In this document: piece by piece, positions 5,993 to 9,656 of the stretch
Layout: every line of letters starts with the position of its first letter
Numbering within the stretch: the stretch's first letter is position 1
Assembly (NCBI GenBank): GCA_964459445.1
Contig: CAYWMP010000209.1
Span: 1 to 9,656 of the forward strand
DNA: 9,656 bases
Origin: CAYWMP01 sp964459445
GTDB lineage: Bacteria > Desulfobacterota > DSM-4660 > Desulfatiglandales > HGW-15
Direction of reading: 5' to 3'
Translations under genes and position numbers: made by a program
Notes under the pieces: generated by a model
The model's input: only the letters and a program-made list of their open reading frames with translations
The model's database searches: none
Told to the model about the DNA's origin: nothing

Positions 5993-7152
5993 AAAACATC
6001 TCTATCCTCGGCTCTACGGGGTCTATCGGCACAAGCACCCTCAAGGTTATCGATTCGAATCCTGACAAATACAGGGTTGTCGCCCTGGCAGCTGGGAGGA
6101 ACAGGAACCTTCTTTTAGAACAAATCGAACGATTTCATCCTCTCGCCGCATCAATCATCGATGAAAAAAATGCCGAAATCCTGAGGGGTCAACTGGGTAA
6201 TCACTCGGAAACAGAGGTCCTCTCGGGATCCGAAGGATTCGAATGTGTCGCCACCCTTAATGAGGCCGACACGGTCGTTTCAGCGATGACCGGCGCTGCG
6301 GGGTTGATGCCGACCTATGCCGCGATCAAAGCGGGCAAAAACATTGCGCTCGCCAACAAAGAAACCATGGTGATGGCGGGCGCCCTTGTCATGGAGGAGG
6401 CCGAGAAGCAGAACATAGCCATCTTGCCTGTGGATAGCGAACACAGTGCCGTCCTGCAATCCCTCCAAGGCCACCAGAGAGATGATTTGAAACGTGTGAT
6501 TCTAACCGCCTCGGGTGGTCCCTTTAGGGAGTATTCACGGGACAGGATGAAGACAGTAACCGCTGAACAAGCCCTCCGCCATCCCACCTGGAACATGGGG
6601 AATAAGATCACCATTGATTCTGCAACCCTGATGAACAAGGGGCTAGAAGTCATCGAGGCCAAATGGCTTTTTGATCTTGCGATTGAAGAAATCGGCATTC
6701 TTATCCACCCCCAAAGCATTATTCATTCCATGGTTGAATACAGGGATGGGTCCATTATTGCCCAGTTGGGTGTTCCGGATATGATAACCCCTATTTCCTA
6801 TGCCCTTTCTTTTCCCCATCATATTGAAACCACCCTTCCACCCCTCAAACTCCATGAAGTGGGGATTTTGAGTTTCATGGAACCTGATTTGGAAAAATTC
6901 AAATGTCTCGATCTAGCGCTCCGAGCAACGGAGATCGGAGGCAGCATGCCGGCTGTATTAAATGGCGCCAATGAAATCGCCGTCGATCTCTTTCTCAAAG
7001 GTGAAATCGCCTATCTTCAAATCTCACAACTGATCGAGAAAACCATGGAGGCGCACGCCTCCGTCTCATTCAACGCCATTGAAGAAGTGGCGGAGGCGGA
7101 CCTTTGGGCGAGAAAAACCGCGAAAAGGATCTCAAAGGACTTAAAGAATTGA
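5989..7152 (+). CDS. dxr: 1-deoxy-D-xylulose 5-phosphate reductoisomerase
   Basis: NADPH-dependent first committed step of the MEP isoprenoid pathway (DXP to 2-C-methyl-D-erythritol 4-phosphate). The 387-residue protein shows the NADPH motif ILGSTGSIGTSTL (6-18), the ALANKETMVMAG segment (120-131), the metal/substrate site LPVDSEHSA with Asp149 and Glu151, SGGPFR, the HPTWNMGNKITIDSATLMNK block, and Asn216, Lys217 and Glu220 matching the E. coli metal and substrate ligands. HPQSIIHSMVEYRDGS follows. The start at 5989 overlaps the uxs stop (ATGA); the frame runs further upstream to 5914 inside uxs, but those residues are not part of Dxr. AAGGA is 15 nt away, too far for a good site, which points to translational coupling to uxs. 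It supplies precursors for UppS upstream. Confidence 0.97.
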   Translation: MKNISILGSTGSIGTSTLKVIDSNPDKYRVVALAAGRNRNLLLEQIERFHPLAASIIDEKNAEILRGQLGNHSETEVLSGSEGFECVATLNEADTVVSAMTGAAGLMPTYAAIKAGKNIALANKETMVMAGALVMEEAEKQNIAILPVDSEHSAVLQSLQGHQRDDLKRVILTASGGPFREYSRDRMKTVTAEQALRHPTWNMGNKITIDSATLMNKGLEVIEAKWLFDLAIEEIGILIHPQSIIHSMVEYRDGSIIAQLGVPDMITPISYALSFPHHIETTLPPLKLHEVGILSFMEPDLEKFKCLDLALRATEIGGSMPAVLNGANEIAVDLFLKGEIAYLQISQLIEKTMEAHASVSFNAIEEVAEADLWARKTAKRISKDLKN

Positions 7153-7332
7153 CTTTCTCCATAATGATGCCATCTTAATTAGATATGAACAACGCGATTA
7201 GCCTGGTCCAATTAAGGCAGCGGGATAAAATGGGTGCCGATATCCGATAATTCCGGCATGTAGAATGCACGCAATACCAAAGACTTCATTACCAGCCAGG
7301 CGCGTCGGAAACCATAGTTCAAGGAAAATCCT

Positions 7333-8418
7333 ATGACTTTCTTTATCTACTATTTTCTCCCCTTTGTCGTGGTGTTGGGAGCCTTGATTTTCTTTCACGA
7401 GTTGGGACACTTTCTCGTGGCCAAACACTTCAATGTGAAGGTGCTCAAATTCTCTCTTGGATTTGGTTACAAGCTTTTCGGGAAGAGGGTCGGTGAGACC
7501 GAATACCTGATCTCAACCATACCCCTCGGGGGATATGTCAAAATGCTGGGCGAAAACGATGACGATGATGATGACGAGACCGCCCAACCCGACGAAGTCC
7601 ACAGGGCCTTTAACAATCAATCCGTCTTCGTGCGTATTGCCATTGTCGCTGCTGGGCCCATTTTCAATCTATTGCTCGCCCTGGTCCTTTTTTGCGGACT
7701 CTATATCGTATCAGGCACTCACGTCATGACCACGGAAGTGGGCCAGGTACGCAAAGGGTCTCCTGCCGATAAAGCGGGATTTCAAAAAGGGGATATTATC
7801 CTGGCAGTCCGGGGGCAAGGGGTCGAGAGCTGGGAAGAAATCAAGGAACAGGTTAAGGATATGGCAGGAAGACCCCTGGATATGGCGATCCAGAGGGACG
7901 AAGGGATTATCACTATGACGGTGATTCCCGAAGAGGCCGTAACAAAAAACATATTCGGCGAAGATGTCAAATCCGCCCTGATCGGCATCGTGGCCGCCGG
8001 GAAATTCAAAAGATTGGATCTGGGGCCCCTAAGGGCGATCCAGGAAGGATTCTTAAAGACCTGGGAAGTCATAAAATTAACCGGTTTGACCATCGTAAAA
8101 CTCTTTCAGCGGGTGGTCCCTATTAAGATGCTGGGCGGGCCCATCCTCATCGGCCAGATGACGGGACAACTGGCGCAGGAAAGCTTCGCCTACCTCATCC
8201 CCTTTATGGCCGTGATCAGTATAAACCTGGGGATCCTTAACCTTCTCCCTGTCCCCATCCTGGACGGCGGGGTCATCATCTTCCTCCTCATTGAAATAAT
8301 CCTGGGCAAACCGATCAGCATAAAAAAGCGAGACATCGCCCAGAAGGTCGGTATGTTCCTTCTTATATTCCTTATGGTCGTGGTCTTTTATAACGACATC
8401 ACCAGGCTTCTGGAATAG
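7333..8418 (+). CDS. rseP: Site-2 zinc metalloprotease RseP, single-PDZ type
   Basis: Intramembrane zinc protease that cuts transmembrane segments such as anti-sigma factors during envelope stress, and may clear signal-peptide remnants. The 361-residue protein has HELGH (22-26) in the first membrane segment, GGYVKMLGE (66-74), the VAAGPIFNLLLA segment (106-116), one PDZ domain (about 132-200, with GSPADKAGFQKGDIIL) and the third zinc ligand in NLLPVPILDGG (Asp311). E. coli RseP is about 450 aa with two PDZ domains; one PDZ is common elsewhere. LDGG is followed by Val where His is usual. A run of six Asp (76-81) lies before the FNNQSVFVRI stretch. AAGGA (7321-7325) is well placed 7 nt upstream. 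The 180-nt gap after dxr has no gene. The substrate is not predictable from this window. Confidence 0.95.
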   Translation: MTFFIYYFLPFVVVLGALIFFHELGHFLVAKHFNVKVLKFSLGFGYKLFGKRVGETEYLISTIPLGGYVKMLGENDDDDDDETAQPDEVHRAFNNQSVFVRIAIVAAGPIFNLLLALVLFCGLYIVSGTHVMTTEVGQVRKGSPADKAGFQKGDIILAVRGQGVESWEEIKEQVKDMAGRPLDMAIQRDEGIITMTVIPEEAVTKNIFGEDVKSALIGIVAAGKFKRLDLGPLRAIQEGFLKTWEVIKLTGLTIVKLFQRVVPIKMLGGPILIGQMTGQLAQESFAYLIPFMAVISINLGILNLLPVPILDGGVIIFLLIEIILGKPISIKKRDIAQKVGMFLLIFLMVVVFYNDITRLLE

Positions 8419-8423
8419 ACGGC

Positions 8424-9140
8424 ATGATCCTGGCCCTCAATACCTCCACTCCCCAGTTCGGCATGGCCCTTATGCACCAAAGCGGGGCGGTTATTGCCGA
8501 ACATTTTATGACGCCGGGATCCAAATATTTCGGTAGCTTTATGCCCACCCTGGACGATTTAATCAGGACCACAAAATCGGATCTCAAGGAAATCCAAGCC
8601 CTGGCCGTTACAACGGGGCCCGGCAGTTTTACCGGACTCAGGGTGGGACTCTCAGCTGCCAAGGGGATCAGTCAGGGACTTAATATACCCATCCTGGGCG
8701 TTTCGAGTTTGGAAGCCCTAGCAAACCAGGCGCCCTATTCGAATTGCCCCGTCTGCCCGATCATTGATTCAAGGCGCGGGGAGTTTTTTGTGGCGTTATT
8801 TGATGGAGGCGATATCCGAAACAAATCACGGTTGAAGGAGGATGCCTGCCTTCGGTTTGAAGACTTACCCTCCCTTTTTCGTGGCCAAATGCTGTTTATC
8901 GGAAATGACTATGTCAAACAATCTCCGGAGATCGAAAAAATCTTCGGCCAAGACACCCTTTTGGCGCCGGCCCATCTATGGAATATCAAGGCCTCTGAGG
9001 TGGGTGTGCTCGGGCTTAGGAGATTTCAAAAAAAAGACTTCGACGACCTTCGTGATCTCATGCCCGCCTACATGAGGCCCCCGGATATAAGACCCAACCC
9101 CTACCCGCTCCGATCACAGATGCCAATCTCCAGTACCTAG
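8424..9140 (+). CDS. tsaB: tRNA t6A modification protein TsaB
   Basis: Partner of TsaD in forming N6-threonylcarbamoyladenosine at position 37 of ANN-decoding tRNAs; an ASKHA-fold scaffold, not itself the transferase. The 238-residue product shows the N-terminal ILALNTSTPQFGMAL strand, the signature TTGPGSFTGLRVGLSAAKGISQGL (63-86), GVSSLEALA, and PIIDSRRGEFFVALF; it ends with PAYMRPPD, corresponding to the usual Y-x-R-P tail. Two family positions differ: ILAL-Asn-TST where Asp is usual, and KYFGSFMP where an NHS...MP or HSE...LP motif normally carries a His. It begins 5 nt after rseP with no clear ribosome binding site, suggesting coupling. It is the last gene before a non-coding stretch. 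Confidence 0.9.
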   Translation: MILALNTSTPQFGMALMHQSGAVIAEHFMTPGSKYFGSFMPTLDDLIRTTKSDLKEIQALAVTTGPGSFTGLRVGLSAAKGISQGLNIPILGVSSLEALANQAPYSNCPVCPIIDSRRGEFFVALFDGGDIRNKSRLKEDACLRFEDLPSLFRGQMLFIGNDYVKQSPEIEKIFGQDTLLAPAHLWNIKASEVGVLGLRRFQKKDFDDLRDLMPAYMRPPDIRPNPYPLRSQMPISST

Positions 9141-9656
9141 CTTGTTCTCTAGTAAGTTCTGTCATTTATTCCCGTCCTCTTCCAACGTCAAAGGAGCAGG
9201 TTTAAACAACACCCCAATAGGGCTCTATCTGGTAGCAACCCTGATAATTAGCGAAGGTCGCGTTCTTTTTTTCAAGCCCTATCTCAAAAAGAATTCCACC
9301 GGATTATGCAGTTCCCGTTGATGGGAGGGTTCACGGCACAAAACCCCTTGATGAATGGCCTATTCCTATGAAATGACATATTCTGTTGAACCCTTCCAGC
9401 TGCGGGAACCGCCACCGGAGATTATAGATAGGGCTTGAAAAAAAGAATACGACCGTAGCCCTTCCTCCGCAGCTGCAATGCAATAGAAGATGGACAATGT
9501 TTATGCTGCGTCGTAGCCTCGGTCGCTTGGCGCTTCCTTAGGATCGGAATTCCAACAATGAAATAAATGATTGAATTTTCGGACACCGGGAACTATCTCT
9601 ATGGCAGGGTGTTTTTGTTCTGTCCTATCTAAGAAATAATATCAAGTAGTTGAAGA
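9141..9656. other. 516-nt stretch without a credible gene
   Basis: I see no start-stop frame with protein-like composition on either strand and no partial gene entering from the right edge: the minus frames close within about 35 nt of position 9656. It contains the nested inverted-repeat element at 9251-9459. To its right, CGCAGC (9468-9473) can pair with GCTGCG (9505-9510) and GACCG (9451-9455) with CGGTC (9520-9524), competing with the larger element. ACACC (9583-9587) with GGTGT (9608-9612) followed by TTTT is a weak terminator-like hairpin. I see no tRNA or rRNA sequence. Confidence 0.7.
9251..9459. repeat. 209-nt element with nested long inverted repeats (MITE-like or structured RNA)
   Basis: Outer arms 9251-9284 and 9426-9459 are reverse complements at 30 of 34 positions, including an uninterrupted 22-nt match running from the TTC before the T run through CAAGCCCTATCT. 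Inner arms 9308-9333 and 9387-9412 match at 21 of 26, anchored by GTTCCCG/CGGGAAC and AGGGTTCA/TGAACCCT. Unpaired parts are 9285-9307 on the left, 9413-9425 on the right and a 53-nt central loop. No target-site duplication is visible and no transposase is encoded. The T7 run lies within the stem rather than after it, so it is not an ordinary intrinsic terminator. It starts 110 nt after tsaB and could be a decayed palindromic transposon or a transcribed hairpin. Confidence 0.75.

Noticed and set aside
7149..7178. TTGACT at the dxr stop as a -35 box for rseP
   Set aside because: No good -10 lies 16-18 nt downstream; CATAAT at 7160 is only 5 nt away.
7174..7216. CTTAATT/AATTAAG inverted repeat in the dxr-rseP gap
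   Set aside because: It is a 7-bp A/T-only match about 29 nt apart, readily explained by chance.
9583..9616. Hairpin with TTTT near the right edge as a terminator
   Set aside because: A stem of five pairs, a 20-nt loop and a four-base T run are too weak to call with confidence; noted only inside the non-coding entry.
1..9656. CRISPR arrays, tRNA or rRNA genes, transposases, toxin-antitoxin or defence genes
   Set aside because: I see no regularly spaced direct repeats with spacers, no tRNA-like fold, and no protein of those families; all sizeable coding regions are housekeeping genes plus uxs.

Overview
The window is a bacterial housekeeping block with every gene on the + strand: rpsB - tsf - pyrH - frr - uppS - cdsA - uxs - dxr - rseP - tsaB. 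The order rpsB-tsf-pyrH-frr-uppS-cdsA-dxr-rseP is a widely conserved bacterial arrangement. A short EF-Ts (199 aa), a single-PDZ RseP (361 aa), tsaB directly after rseP, mid-range GC and lysine/glutamate-rich proteins suggest an uncultured deltaproteobacterium (Desulfobacterota-like). That assignment is an inference from gene order and protein type, not from a marker search.

Layout. Positions 1-178 are a leader that begins inside a dispersed repeat. Positions 179-2927 hold a tight translation/nucleotide block: ribosomal protein S2, EF-Ts, UMP kinase and ribosome recycling factor, with spacings of 4, 13 and -4 nt. Positions 3086-4727 hold undecaprenyl diphosphate synthase and CDP-diacylglycerol synthase, each after a 100-160 nt gap. 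Positions 4728-5029 are a repeat-dense intergenic stretch with an inverted copy of the leader repeat, a GTTCAG-based palindrome, a 7-bp inverted repeat and a 19-nt tandem repeat. A UDP-glucuronate decarboxylase gene follows; its stop codon overlaps the start of dxr (ATGA). Then come rseP and tsaB, 5 nt apart. The last 516 nt (9141-9656) have no credible gene and contain a 209-nt element with long, imperfect, nested inverted repeats.

How the genes fit together. The first four make and recycle translation components and supply UDP from UMP. uppS and dxr belong to the isoprenoid route: Dxr commits carbon to the MEP pathway, and UppS makes the C55 lipid carrier for cell-wall and surface glycans. 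cdsA supplies CDP-diacylglycerol for phospholipids. RseP is an intramembrane protease of envelope stress signalling, and TsaB takes part in tRNA t6A modification. UXS makes UDP-xylose and is the only accessory-type member, sitting directly after the repeat cluster. I found no clear new defence, mobile or RNA-guided system. The most unusual material is the non-coding repeat structure and the insertion-like context of uxs.
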